Source: Poriferisodalis sp965208555 (GTDB lineage: Bacteria; Actinomycetota; Acidimicrobiia; Acidimicrobiales; Poriferisodalaceae). Taken from it: a DNA stretch of 64,000 nt. Shown piece by piece: positions 9,500 to 21,669 of this stretch. The stretch lies in NCBI RefSeq assembly GCF_965208555.1, contig NZ_OZ242342.1:3100001-3164000 (forward strand), given 5' to 3'. The notes beneath the pieces are model-generated. The model searched no databases, was not told the DNA's origin, and saw nothing but the letters and a program-made list of their open reading frames with translations. Numbering within the stretch: position 1 is the first letter of the stretch; every line of letters starts with the position of its first letter. The position numbers and the translations under genes were made by a program.

Positions 9500-10933
9500 A
9501 TGTCTGCTGACGACGCATCTCCTGGCCCCACCACGTTGTGGCACGGCCGGTTGGCCGGCGCGCCTGCAGACGCACTCGCTGCGCTCAACGACTCCCTGCC
9601 ATTCGATCAGCGCATGTTCGCCGAGGACATCGCTGCGTCGCGGGCTCACGTGTCGATGCTGGCCGCCGTCGGGCTGCTGTCCGACGACGAGTGCGACGGC
9701 ATCCTCGCGGCGCTCGAGGAGGTACGCAGCGAGATTGCCGACGGCCGGATGGTCTGGGCGCCGACCGACGAGGACATTCACACGGCCGTCGAACGCCGGG
9801 CGACCGAGCTCTGCGCAGCCGCGGCCAAGATGCACACCGGTCGCAGCCGCAACGACCAGGTTGCCACCGACCTGCGCCTGTGGACCCGCACTGCCATCGA
9901 CGAGCTGACCGGATTGTTGCTGGGGCTGGCGGGCACGCTCGCCGGCCGGGCTCATGAAGCACATGCGGCAGGCGTGCGCCTGCCCGGTTACACCCACCTG
10001 CAGCAGGCGCAGCCTGTGGGACTTGCCCATCACCTGGCAGCGCACGCGTGGGCACTGCTGCGAGATGTCGAGCGCCTCGGCGATGCCCGGCGCCGCACTG
10101 ATGTCTCGCCGCTCGGTGCCGGCGCGCTCGCAGGCTCGACGCTGCCGCTCGACCCGGCGGCGGTCGCTGCCGATCTGGGGTTCGCGGCGGTGTTCGAGAA
10201 CTCGCTCGACGCGGTGAGCGACCGCGACTTCGTTGCCGACACCTTGTACGCGTTGGCGATGTCGGGCATCCACCTGTCCCGCCTGGGCGAGGAAATGATC
10301 CTGTGGGCGAGTGCCGAGTTCGGATTCGTGAGGCTCGACGATGCCTTCGCAACCGGCTCGTCGATGATGCCGCAGAAGAAGAACCCTGATGTCGCCGAGC
10401 TGGCACGCGGCAAGGCCGGCCGGTTGATCGGCCACTTGACCGGTCTGCTGGCGACGCTCAAGGGGCTCCCTCTCGCCTACAACAAGGATCTCCAGGAAGA
10501 CAAGGAGCCGCTGTTCGATGCGGTCGACACGGTGCGAGCCGTGGCGGTGGCCTTTGACGGCTTGATGCAGACCGTCGAATTCGATGCGGACGCGATGGCA
10601 GCGGGCGCCGACGACCCCTTCGCTGCGGCGACTGATCTGGCCGAATGGCTGGTGGCCCACGGCACTGCGTTTCGCGAGGCGCACGAAATCGTCGCCGGAC
10701 TCGTGCGCCAGGCGCTCGACGCCCCCGATGCAGGGTCGCGTCGCAGCCGGCTGGCAGAGCTGGTGGCCGCTCACCCTGATCTCGGCCCGGAGGCTGCTGC
10801 GCTGCTCACGCCCGGGTCGGCCCACCTCAGCCGGAACACGCCGGGTGCGGGCGGTCCTGATGCCGTGGCGGCCCAACTCGAGCGTCTTGACGTTGCGCTC
10901 ACCTCTGCGCGCAGCCTTCAAGACGGCCGCTGA
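9500..10933 (+). CDS. argH: argininosuccinate lyase
   Basis: ArgH splits argininosuccinate into arginine and fumarate, the last step of the pathway. The fumarase/lyase superfamily signature GSSMMPQKKNPD is intact, and the HTGRSRNDQVATDLRLW region is typical of ArgH. The length of 477 residues is normal. It starts 12 bases after argR. argG, which supplies its substrate and lies between argR and argH in mycobacteria, is not here and must be elsewhere if the pathway is complete. The stop overlaps the mpg start. Confidence 0.96.
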   Translation: MSADDASPGPTTLWHGRLAGAPADALAALNDSLPFDQRMFAEDIAASRAHVSMLAAVGLLSDDECDGILAALEEVRSEIADGRMVWAPTDEDIHTAVERRATELCAAAAKMHTGRSRNDQVATDLRLWTRTAIDELTGLLLGLAGTLAGRAHEAHAAGVRLPGYTHLQQAQPVGLAHHLAAHAWALLRDVERLGDARRRTDVSPLGAGALAGSTLPLDPAAVAADLGFAAVFENSLDAVSDRDFVADTLYALAMSGIHLSRLGEEMILWASAEFGFVRLDDAFATGSSMMPQKKNPDVAELARGKAGRLIGHLTGLLATLKGLPLAYNKDLQEDKEPLFDAVDTVRAVAVAFDGLMQTVEFDADAMAAGADDPFAAATDLAEWLVAHGTAFREAHEIVAGLVRQALDAPDAGSRRSRLAELVAAHPDLGPEAAALLTPGSAHLSRNTPGAGGPDAVAAQLERLDVALTSARSLQDGR

Positions 10934-11544
10934 TGCCCCGAGCGGGCGATCCGCTGCCGCCGGCGTTCTACGAGCGCCCAGCCACCGACGTCGCTCCCGA
11001 CCTGATCGGCAAGCTGCTGGTGCACGATCCCCACGGCACAGCCGGGAGTCTGCGTGCGGGCCGCATCGTGGAGGTCGAGGCCTACCGCGGCCACGGCGAC
11101 CCGGCAGCCCATTCCCGCAACGGTCCGACGGCCCGCAACGCCTCGATGTTCGGGCCGCCGGGGCACCTGTACGTGTACCTGATCTACGGCATGCACTGGT
11201 GCGCGAATGCCGTGTGCGGCCCGGCGGGCGTCGGGGATGCAGTGCTCGTGCGGGCGCTCGAGCCGGTCCACGGCGTGCAGCTCATGGCTGCCCGCCGCAG
11301 CCGAACCCGGCGCCGTACCCGCTGCCGTGACCTGTGCTCGGGCCCGGCCAAGCTGACCGAGGCCCTCGGCATCGACGGCGCCCACGACGGCTGCGACGTG
11401 ACCACCGCCGGCGGGATCAGCATCTGCGACGACGGCTGGGTGCCAGCCGACGTGACGCAGGCCATGCGCATCGGCATCAGCCGCGGCACTGAGCTTCCGT
11501 GGCGTTTCTACGATGCCGACAGCGCCCACGTGAGCAGGCGATGA
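10933..11544 (+). CDS. mpg: 3-methyladenine DNA glycosylase (AAG/MPG family)
   Basis: This is a monofunctional base-excision repair glycosylase that removes alkylated purines. Family hallmarks are APDLIGKLLVHD near the N-terminus, the catalytic segment RIVEVEAYRGHGDPAAHS (its Glu activates water) and MFGPPGHLYVYLIYGMHWC. The length of 203 residues is normal for bacterial members. The ATG overlaps the argH stop (TGATG), so it is co-translated with the arg genes. An mpg gene just before tyrS is conserved in mycobacteria, which supports the synteny of the region. Confidence 0.93.
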   Translation: MPRAGDPLPPAFYERPATDVAPDLIGKLLVHDPHGTAGSLRAGRIVEVEAYRGHGDPAAHSRNGPTARNASMFGPPGHLYVYLIYGMHWCANAVCGPAGVGDAVLVRALEPVHGVQLMAARRSRTRRRTRCRDLCSGPAKLTEALGIDGAHDGCDVTTAGGISICDDGWVPADVTQAMRIGISRGTELPWRFYDADSAHVSRR

Positions 11545-12176
11545 ACCCGCAGTCGCAGCGTGCCGGATTCGCTGGGCTCGCCGCCGTCGAACTCCGGCCC
11601 GACGACCTCGCGGCTGCGACCGCGCTGGTTCGGGACTTTGTCCCGCGTGACCGGGTGCAGGCCGTCCACCGCCGGCGATTGCTCGACTTCGCTGCTCGTC
11701 ATCCCGATGCGCTGCATCGCTCGTGCGAGGCCGGCCACCTGACGGCGTCGGCGTGGGTGGTGAACCACAACGCAACCCAAGGGCTGGTGCTGCTGCACCG
11801 CAAGATCGGTCGCTGGCTGCAGCCGGGCGGTCACGCAGACGGTGAGGGCTCCCTGGCGGCGGTTGCCCTGCGCGAGGCCACCGAGGAGACCGGCATCGAC
11901 GGTCTGCTGGTCTGGACAGCGCCGGTGGACATTGACGTGCACCTGTTCGTCAACCGCAGGCGCACCGAGCCCGACCACCTTCACTTCGATGTGCGCTTCC
12001 TCGTCTGCGCGCCCCGGCACGCCGCCCCGAGCGGCAACCACGAATCCGACGAGTTGACGTGGGTGGCACGCGACCGGCTGGACGAGCCCGAGCTGGGACT
12101 CGACGCCAGCACCCGCAGGCTGGCTCGATACGGCTTCGATCTCGCCCGCACCGTGGCGGTGCACCGCGACCGGTAG
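11541..12176 (+). CDS. Nudix hydrolase
   Basis: This 211-residue protein carries a Nudix box (SLAAVALREATEETGI) preceded by GGHADGEG. The REATEETG core that binds metal is intact. The earlier conserved Glu of the consensus is displaced by one position and a Gly stands there, as I recall from a branch of actinobacterial Nudix proteins. The substrate cannot be predicted; family members cleave nucleoside diphosphates linked to another moiety. The N-terminal 70 residues lack a recognisable domain. The ATG at 11541 overlaps the mpg stop as ATGA. This is the last gene of the run that begins at argC. Confidence 0.85.
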   Translation: MNPQSQRAGFAGLAAVELRPDDLAAATALVRDFVPRDRVQAVHRRRLLDFAARHPDALHRSCEAGHLTASAWVVNHNATQGLVLLHRKIGRWLQPGGHADGEGSLAAVALREATEETGIDGLLVWTAPVDIDVHLFVNRRRTEPDHLHFDVRFLVCAPRHAAPSGNHESDELTWVARDRLDEPELGLDASTRRLARYGFDLARTVAVHRDR

Positions 12177-12221
12177 CTCGGCGCTGCCAGCTCGGCCGGG
12201 CGCGGCGCGTACGGTGAGGTC

Positions 12222-12470
12222 GTGCGCGAGGTGCTGGGGCTGGTCGAGAACGTCGTCCTGCTGCTCTGCGGCCTGGTAGCGGGGTGGGTCGCGGTCACTT
12301 TCCTGCCCGGATCGGTGCTGCCCGTGATTGCCGTCACCGTGGTCCTGGCTGCGGGCGGCCGGTTGTTGTTCAACGGCACGTTCTGGACTGCAGGAGTCGG
12401 ATTCGTCATTGCGGCAATCGCCGGTGCCGGGTTCTACATCGCGGATGCGGTGACATCGCTGGGCGGATAG
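12222..12470 (+). CDS. small integral membrane protein, unknown function
   Basis: The 82-residue product is almost entirely hydrophobic, with about three predicted membrane helices (roughly residues 5-30, 32-48 and 54-75). I recognise no family. The GTG at 12222 has no Shine-Dalgarno sequence. TACGGT at 12210-12215 sits six bases before it, so the transcript is probably leaderless. Its codon composition resembles that of its neighbours. Confidence 0.6.
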   Translation: MREVLGLVENVVLLLCGLVAGWVAVTFLPGSVLPVIAVTVVLAAGGRLLFNGTFWTAGVGFVIAAIAGAGFYIADAVTSLGG

Positions 12471-12524
12471 CTACCCAGTCCGTTCTGCCCGCTCTTGTTC
12501 CCCATTCTCATGCGATTGGGCTCA

Positions 12525-12596
12525 CGGGCCGCTCGGGCCACGGCTTCGCGCTGCGTTCTCCGCTCTAGCTCGCTTCGCTCGCGGGCCGCTCGGGCC
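12525..12596. repeat. pair of 15-bp direct repeats in a gene-free stretch
   Basis: CGGGCCGCTCGGGCC occurs at 12525-12539 and again at 12582-12596. Between them lies a low-complexity GCTCGCTTCGCTCGCGG segment. The 173 bases between the two small membrane protein genes contain no other recognisable feature except the -10 box of the downstream gene. Confidence 0.6.
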
Positions 12597-12643
12597 CCGG
12601 GCTCAGCCTCTGGCGCACGCGACAGCACCGGTAGCGTGACCGG

Positions 12644-12868
12644 GTGGATTTCGGCGCAGTGCTGATCGGGGCAGTTGCGTTGGCGGCGCTGATCATGGCC
12701 GGCGGAATCGTCGATGTGCTGCGACTCGGCCGAGATCGTTTCGGGGCGGCCGGCAGGCGTCGTTGGCATTGGGTTCTGCTGATCATCTACAGCGGCCCCC
12801 TGGGCGTCCTGCTGTACGCAGCCGCGGTCCGGCCCCAGGTCGTCCATCCAGAGCGCTACGCCGAATGA
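12644..12868 (+). CDS. small membrane protein, PLDc_N-like
   Basis: This 74-residue protein has two membrane helices separated by a basic loop (GRDRFGAAGRRRWHW). The second helix, LLIIYSGPLGVLLYAAAV, resembles the short phospholipase-D N-terminal (PLDc_N) domain found alone in many Actinobacteria. The GTG at 12644 follows TAGCGT by six bases and has no Shine-Dalgarno sequence, so the mRNA is probably leaderless. Its stop overlaps the ATG of the ABC ATPase, suggesting one transcript. The function is unknown. Confidence 0.65.
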   Translation: MDFGAVLIGAVALAALIMAGGIVDVLRLGRDRFGAAGRRRWHWVLLIIYSGPLGVLLYAAAVRPQVVHPERYAE

Positions 12869-13857
12869 TCGGCGGCGCAGATCTCGCCATCGAGGTCACC
12901 CAGCTCCACAAGCGATACGGGGAAGTCGAGGCGGTCACTGGCGTCGACCTGTCGGTCGCCAGCGGCGAAGTGGTGGCCTTCCTGGGCCCCAATGGGGCGG
13001 GCAAGACCACCACCGTCGAGATCCTCGAGGGCCTCCGCACCCGGACATCGGGAGACGTGCGGGTGCTGGGCGTCGATCCCGCCGCCGCCACGGCGGCGTG
13101 GAAGGAGCGCATCGGCGTTGTCCTGCAGGGTGCCAGGCACGAGGGCGACTTCACCGCCGCAGAGATCGTGACCATGTGGTCGGCCTACTACCGGTCGCCC
13201 CGCCCGGTGACTGACGTCCTGGAACTCGTGGGGCTCGGCGACGCTGCCGGTACGCGGACTCGGCGCCTCTCCGGCGGTCAGCAGCAGCGTCTGGCGGTGG
13301 CGCTGGCCCTTGTCGGCGACCCCGAGCTGGTCTTCCTGGACGAGCCGACGACCGGCTTCGATCCGGCAGCTCGCCGCGAAGCCTGGCAGACGATCGGCGG
13401 TCTGCGCTCGCTGGGAGTGACGGTCATGCTGACCACCCACTACATGGACGAGGCTGACCAACTCGCTGACCGCATCGTGGTCATCTCGCGCGGAAAGATC
13501 GTCGCCGACGGCACGGCTGCGGAGCTCGCCGGACATGCCGCCATGCCCACGCGAATCAGCTGGGACGCGGCGGAGCTCGGCCGCGACGAGCTTCCCGAGG
13601 GGCTGCGAGAACTGCTGGACACCGGCGGATCGTCGGGGTCGGCGGGTCAGTCGGAGACGTCGGTGTCCGTCCCCGCAGGGCCCGTCATCGCCACGCAGGA
13701 CGTCGACGGCGTCGTGCGGCAGCTGCTCGCGGCGGCGGAAAGCGCCGGAACACGCCTGGACTCCCTTGCTGTTCGGCCGCCGACACTCGAGGACACCTAC
13801 TTGGCCTTGACGGGGGACGGGTCTGCGGGAGATGACTCGAGGGGAGTCGCGCCGTGA
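12865..13857 (+). CDS. ABC-2 type exporter, ATP-binding subunit
   Basis: This is a 330-residue ATPase of the drug/lipid-exporter (CcmA/DrrA-like) class. Walker A is GPNGAGKTTT, the signature is LSGGQQQRLAVA, Walker B is LVFLDEPTTGFD and the switch is TTHYMDEAD. The C-terminal 90 residues form the extension common in these exporters. The start at 12865 overlaps the upstream stop; the longer frame from 12763 is unlikely. It pairs with the permease that starts at the overlapping GTGA. A two-gene ABC exporter close to mpg and tyrS also occurs in mycobacteria. The substrate is unknown. Confidence 0.93.
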   Translation: MIGGADLAIEVTQLHKRYGEVEAVTGVDLSVASGEVVAFLGPNGAGKTTTVEILEGLRTRTSGDVRVLGVDPAAATAAWKERIGVVLQGARHEGDFTAAEIVTMWSAYYRSPRPVTDVLELVGLGDAAGTRTRRLSGGQQQRLAVALALVGDPELVFLDEPTTGFDPAARREAWQTIGGLRSLGVTVMLTTHYMDEADQLADRIVVISRGKIVADGTAAELAGHAAMPTRISWDAAELGRDELPEGLRELLDTGGSSGSAGQSETSVSVPAGPVIATQDVDGVVRQLLAAAESAGTRLDSLAVRPPTLEDTYLALTGDGSAGDDSRGVAP

Positions 13858-14624
13858 GCAGACTGCGTCAGGTCCGCAGCGAGACCAGGTTCAACTTGCT
13901 GGGCTTCCGGCGCAGCCCGGCAGCCACCTTCTTCACGGTGATCCTGCCGCTCGTCTTTCTGGTGATCTTCACCTCGATCTTCGGCAACTACACCATCAGC
14001 GCGACCGGGGCACGGGTCGCCACGCAGTATGTGCCCGGGATCCTGGCGCTGGCGCTGGTCTCGGCAACCTTCATGAACCAGGCCATCTTTACGGTGGTCA
14101 AGCGCGAGAGCGGTGTGCTCAAGGCCATGCGGGCAACACCGCTGCCGCCGTGGGTCTACGTGGGGGGCTCGGTCGTGTCGTCGCTGGTGCTGACGGCGAT
14201 GATGACGGTGCTGGTGATGGGCATCGGGCGGATCGCCTACGGCGTCGGGATCCAGGCAGGAGCGTTGCCCAGCCTGTTCGTCTCGCTGGCCGTCGGCACG
14301 GCGGCGTTCTCTGCGCTGGGCTTGGCAGTCACCTGCATGTGCCCCAGCGAGCAGGCGGCGCCTGCGATCACCAACATGTTCGTGCTGCCGCTCTATTTCG
14401 TCTCCGACGTCTTCGTCATCACGTCGTCGGGCCCCCCGCGTTGGATGGGCCTCATCGGCGACATATTCCCGATCAAGCATCTCGCCCACGCGCTCAGGCA
14501 CACGTTTGATCCGTTCATTGACGGAGTGCCGATGCCGGTCGGCAACTGGCTGGTGATGGCGGCGTGGGGCATATTCGGCGTGCTGGTCACCGTGCGCTTC
14601 TTCCGCTGGACGCCCCGCAACTGA
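13854..14624 (+). CDS. ABC-2 type exporter, permease subunit
   Basis: This 256-residue membrane protein has six predicted helices: one near residues 25-45, four between about 60 and 180, and one near 230. The short hydrophilic N-terminus (SRLRQVRSETRFNLLGFRR) lies in the cytoplasm. It shows ABC-2 family features such as the LPLVFLVIFTSIFG first helix and the VLKAMRATPLPPWVYV coupling region. The GTG at 13854 overlaps the ATPase stop, so the subunits are made together. No transported compound can be deduced. Confidence 0.9.
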   Translation: MSRLRQVRSETRFNLLGFRRSPAATFFTVILPLVFLVIFTSIFGNYTISATGARVATQYVPGILALALVSATFMNQAIFTVVKRESGVLKAMRATPLPPWVYVGGSVVSSLVLTAMMTVLVMGIGRIAYGVGIQAGALPSLFVSLAVGTAAFSALGLAVTCMCPSEQAAPAITNMFVLPLYFVSDVFVITSSGPPRWMGLIGDIFPIKHLAHALRHTFDPFIDGVPMPVGNWLVMAAWGIFGVLVTVRFFRWTPRN

Positions 14625-14625
14625 G

Positions 14626-14709
14626 CTGCGGGCAGACTGGCTATCGCGCCGCAGCCGTGCTGCGGGCCAACTAACTGTCGCGCCGCAGCCGCACTGCGGG
14701 CAGACTGGC
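14626..14709. repeat. 34-bp tandem repeat, about 2.4 copies, with hairpins
   Basis: The unit begins CTGCGGGC at 14626, 14660 and 14694, an exact 34-base period. Each full unit contains TCGCGCCGCAGCCG. At 14649-14665 CCGCAGC and GCTGCGG form a 7-bp stem with a 3-base loop; the next copy forms a similar 6-bp stem. The array fills the gap between the ABC permease stop and the tyrS start, so it may act as a duplicated terminator. Its last copy supplies the CAGACT that serves as the likely tyrS -10 box. Confidence 0.75.
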
Positions 14710-14712
14710 CCT

Positions 14713-15984
14713 GTGGATGTCCTGGCTGATCTCGAGGCGCGTGGTCTGATCCATCAGACGACTGACCGCCAGGCGCTGACGAAGCGCTTGGAGAGCGGCC
14801 CGATCACGGTCTATTGCGGTTTCGACCCCACAGCGGCCAGCCTTCACGTGGGCAACCTCATGGGACTGCTGACGCTGCGCCGGCTGCAACTGGGCGGCCA
14901 TCGCCCGATCGCTCTTGCCGGCGGGGCGACCGGCATGATCGGCGACCCGAGCGAGCGCTCAGCCGAGCGCAACCTGCTCGATGACGAAGCGCTTGCGCAG
15001 AACTTGGAAGGCATCGTGCCGCAGCTGCGCCAGTTCTTGGATTTCGACGACGGGCCCTACGCGGCGAGGCTGCTGGACAACCGCGCTTGGACCGTCGGCG
15101 TGGGCGTGCTCGACTTCCTGCGCGAGGTCGGCAAGCACGTCACCGTGCAGCAGATGGTGGGCAAGGAGTCGATTCGCAACCGGCTCGACGACGGCGACGG
15201 CCTGTCCTATACCGAGTTCAGCTACATGCTGCTGCAGGCCTACGACTACCTGTGGCTCGCCGAGAACGTCGAATGCGAGCTGCAGGTCGGCGGCTCGGAC
15301 CAGTGGGGCAACATCGTGCTCGGGATCGACCTGATCCGGCGACGGCTCGGGCGCGCCGCGCATGCGCTGACCTGGCCATTGCTGGTGCGCTCCGATGGCA
15401 CCAAGTACGGCAAGACAGCGGGCGGCGAGACACTCTGGCTCAGCGCGGAAGCCATGAGTCCGTACCGCTTCTACCAGGCATGGATCGGCGTCGACGATGC
15501 CGATGTGGCCAGATTGCTGCGCCAGCTCACCTTTCTGGAGCTGGACGAAGTGCACGAAATCGCTGCGGCCCATGACGCCGAGCCTGGCCGGCGCGAAGGC
15601 CAGCGGCGTCTGGCCGCCGAGATCACCCGCATCGTGCACGGCGATGCTGCTGCCACGGCTGCGGCCGGTGCCAGCGAGGTGTTGTTCGGCGGCACCGTGT
15701 CGCTGCGCGAAGCATCCGCGTCGGCGCTGGCGTTCGTTGCTGCAGAAGTCCCGTCGCGCCCGCTGCGAGCGCTTGATGCGCCGGTTGTGGACGTGCTGGT
15801 CGATGCCGAATTGGCCCAGAGCCGCAGCGAGGCGCGCAGGGCGTTGGCCGAGGGCAGCGTGTACATCAACGGGGACCGCACCAGCGATCCCGACCGACTC
15901 GTCGGGTCGCATGATCTGCTGTATGGCCGCTACGTGCTGCTGCGGCGGGGCAAGAAGCGCTGGCACGTCGCGACGGCATCATGA
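14713..15984 (+). CDS. tyrS: tyrosyl-tRNA synthetase
   Basis: TyrS charges tRNA-Tyr with tyrosine. It is a class I synthetase: the HIGH motif appears as HVGN at 45-48 and the KMSKS loop as KYGKT at 231-235, the form usual in bacterial TyrS. The C-terminal S4-like RNA-binding domain is visible (VLVDAELAQSRSEARRAL, then GSVYINGDR). The length of 423 residues is normal. The GTG at 14713 has no Shine-Dalgarno sequence; CAGACT ends six bases before it. The rRNA promoter region follows directly. Confidence 0.96.
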   Translation: MDVLADLEARGLIHQTTDRQALTKRLESGPITVYCGFDPTAASLHVGNLMGLLTLRRLQLGGHRPIALAGGATGMIGDPSERSAERNLLDDEALAQNLEGIVPQLRQFLDFDDGPYAARLLDNRAWTVGVGVLDFLREVGKHVTVQQMVGKESIRNRLDDGDGLSYTEFSYMLLQAYDYLWLAENVECELQVGGSDQWGNIVLGIDLIRRRLGRAAHALTWPLLVRSDGTKYGKTAGGETLWLSAEAMSPYRFYQAWIGVDDADVARLLRQLTFLELDEVHEIAAAHDAEPGRREGQRRLAAEITRIVHGDAAATAAAGASEVLFGGTVSLREASASALAFVAAEVPSRPLRALDAPVVDVLVDAELAQSRSEARRALAEGSVYINGDRTSDPDRLVGSHDLLYGRYVLLRRGKKRWHVATAS

Positions 15985-16022
15985 CTTTGCCGAGATCGCG
16001 CCAAATCAGCCGTTGAGGATGG

Positions 16023-16051
16023 TTGCGGCGGTGGGTCGCCGCCTGTATTCT
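16023..16051 (+). promoter_or_regulatory. candidate rRNA operon promoter
   Basis: TTGCGG at 16023-16028 and TATTCT at 16046-16051 are separated by exactly 17 bases, and a TG precedes the -10. This is the best sigma-70-like promoter between tyrS and the 16S gene. It leaves a leader of about 420 bases that includes boxA. A second, weaker -35-like TTGAGG lies ten bases upstream. Confidence 0.6.
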
Positions 16052-16191
16052 CGTGCCTCCCCCTCACGGGCCGCATTGCGGGTCAGAGGGGGGTCCGACA
16101 CCTCCGGCGGCGTCGCCCGCAGCACTCTTTCGCAGAGGGCAGCGGCAGACGTCGATCGAGTGTCAGCTGCCGGCGACTTCGCCTGAGCAGC

Positions 16192-16229
16192 GCTCCTTGA
16201 CAACAGAACAGAGGACGAAAACGCCAGTG
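16192..16229 (+). promoter_or_regulatory. leader boxA and left arm of the 16S processing stalk
   Basis: GCTCCTTGACAAC at 16192-16204 matches the boxA antitermination motif and differs at only two positions from GCTCTTTGATAAC in the 16S-23S spacer (18187). Immediately after, 16204-16218 is a perfect 15-base complement of 18123-18137, and 16223-16229 continues the pairing with 18112-18118. This is the expected RNase III stem that loops out the 16S precursor. Confidence 0.75.
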
Positions 16230-16477
16230 CGGGCGATCGGCTGCTGGACTCAGCCGCCGGTCGAACCACACAGCCGGTCTTCGATCTACCCAGATCGGAG
16301 GCCAACTTGTTCGTGCCGTCCCATCAAGCCCGCCTCGAGCGGGTCGACATGAGACGGTGCACCAATTCCAGCCAGTTGCTGCCCGGAGAGGGGTCTTCCC
16401 CTCACAGAGCAGCACGGGCTCTTCGATCGTGCCAGTGGTGGTTTGCGGCTCAGCCGTACAACCTCGCGGGCTTGATC

Positions 16478-18003
<1,526 letters not shown>

Positions 18004-18013
18004 AGTCACCTCC

Positions 18014-18042
18014 GAGAATGAGACCACCGTGGTCTCATTCTC
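18014..18042 (+). other. perfect 14-bp hairpin directly after 16S
   Basis: GAGAATGAGACCAC (18014-18027) and GTGGTCTCATTCTC (18029-18042) are perfect complements separated by one base. It begins 15 bases after the 16S 3' end. It is separate from the long-range stalk and could be an RNase III or 3'-end maturation signal. Confidence 0.8.
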
Positions 18043-18111
18043 AGATGGAGATTCCCAGTTGGAGCACTGGTGCTGTCTGTGTCTGACTGCCGATTTCCAT
18101 AATCGGCCTGT

Positions 18112-18199
18112 CACTAGCCAGCTCGTCCTCTGTTCTGCTGCCAGGGAGCGCTGCATCGCGCCCCAGCGCGGGGGCGTAGCGCGGCGGCTCTTTGATAAC
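18112..18199 (+). promoter_or_regulatory. right arm of 16S stalk and spacer boxA
   Basis: 18123-18137 pairs perfectly over 15 bases with 16204-16218 in the leader, and 18112-18118 pairs with 16223-16229. The boxA GCTCTTTGATAAC at 18187-18199 should reload the antitermination complex before 23S. An inner pairing of 18061-18081 with 16402-16421 is also possible, with several mismatches. Confidence 0.7.
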
Positions 18200-18267
18200 T
18201 GCATAGCGATGCACGAGCATCAAGACCCTCTGCACTGTCACACTTGAGACCGTGGCAGAGGGAATTT

Positions 18268-18292
18268 GATTCTTCGAGACTGAGTATCGATA

Positions 18293-18300
<8 letters not shown>
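18268..18300 (+). other. 23S processing stalk, left arm
   Basis: These 33 bases pair with 21366-21396 on the far side of 23S with only a few mismatches, G-U pairs and one 2-base bulge. The stem spans both mature 23S ends, the classic RNase III substrate. Confidence 0.75.
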
Positions 18301-21365
<3,065 letters not shown>

Positions 21366-21376
<11 letters not shown>

Positions 21377-21396
21377 GTACTCAGCCTCGAGGAAGC
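21366..21396 (+). other. 23S processing stalk, right arm
   Basis: Complementary to 18268-18300. The paired arm begins inside the mature 23S 3' end (GCTTGGTA) and extends about 20 bases into the 23S-5S spacer. Confidence 0.75.
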
Positions 21397-21490
21397 GCAC
21401 CTGGCAGTGCGCTGTGCGTGCATCGCTGTGCAGTCTTCACCGGTCTGCGCTCGGCCTGTCACCATTCGACTGGTCGAATGCGCACAGATC

Positions 21491-21606
<116 letters not shown>

Positions 21607-21611
21607 ACCCC

Positions 21612-21641
21612 GAACCCCCGTCGTGTATGCGACGGGGGTTC
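21612..21641 (+). terminator. rRNA operon terminator
   Basis: GAACCCCCGTCG and CGACGGGGGTTC form a perfect 12-bp stem with a 6-base loop (TGTATG), followed by TTCG rather than a long T tract. It starts five bases after 5S. Confidence 0.88.
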
Positions 21642-21669
21642 TTCGCGTCTGGGGGCCTAGCCTCGAGGA

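Larger units (their letters stand above)
15985..16477 (+). other. rRNA promoter region and transcribed leader
   Basis: No gene lies in these 493 bases. They hold the proposed rrn promoter, a boxA antitermination motif, and left arms that pair with sequences beyond the 16S gene. The 5' end of mature 16S was placed by aligning AGAGTTTGATC with E. coli position 8. Confidence 0.85.
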
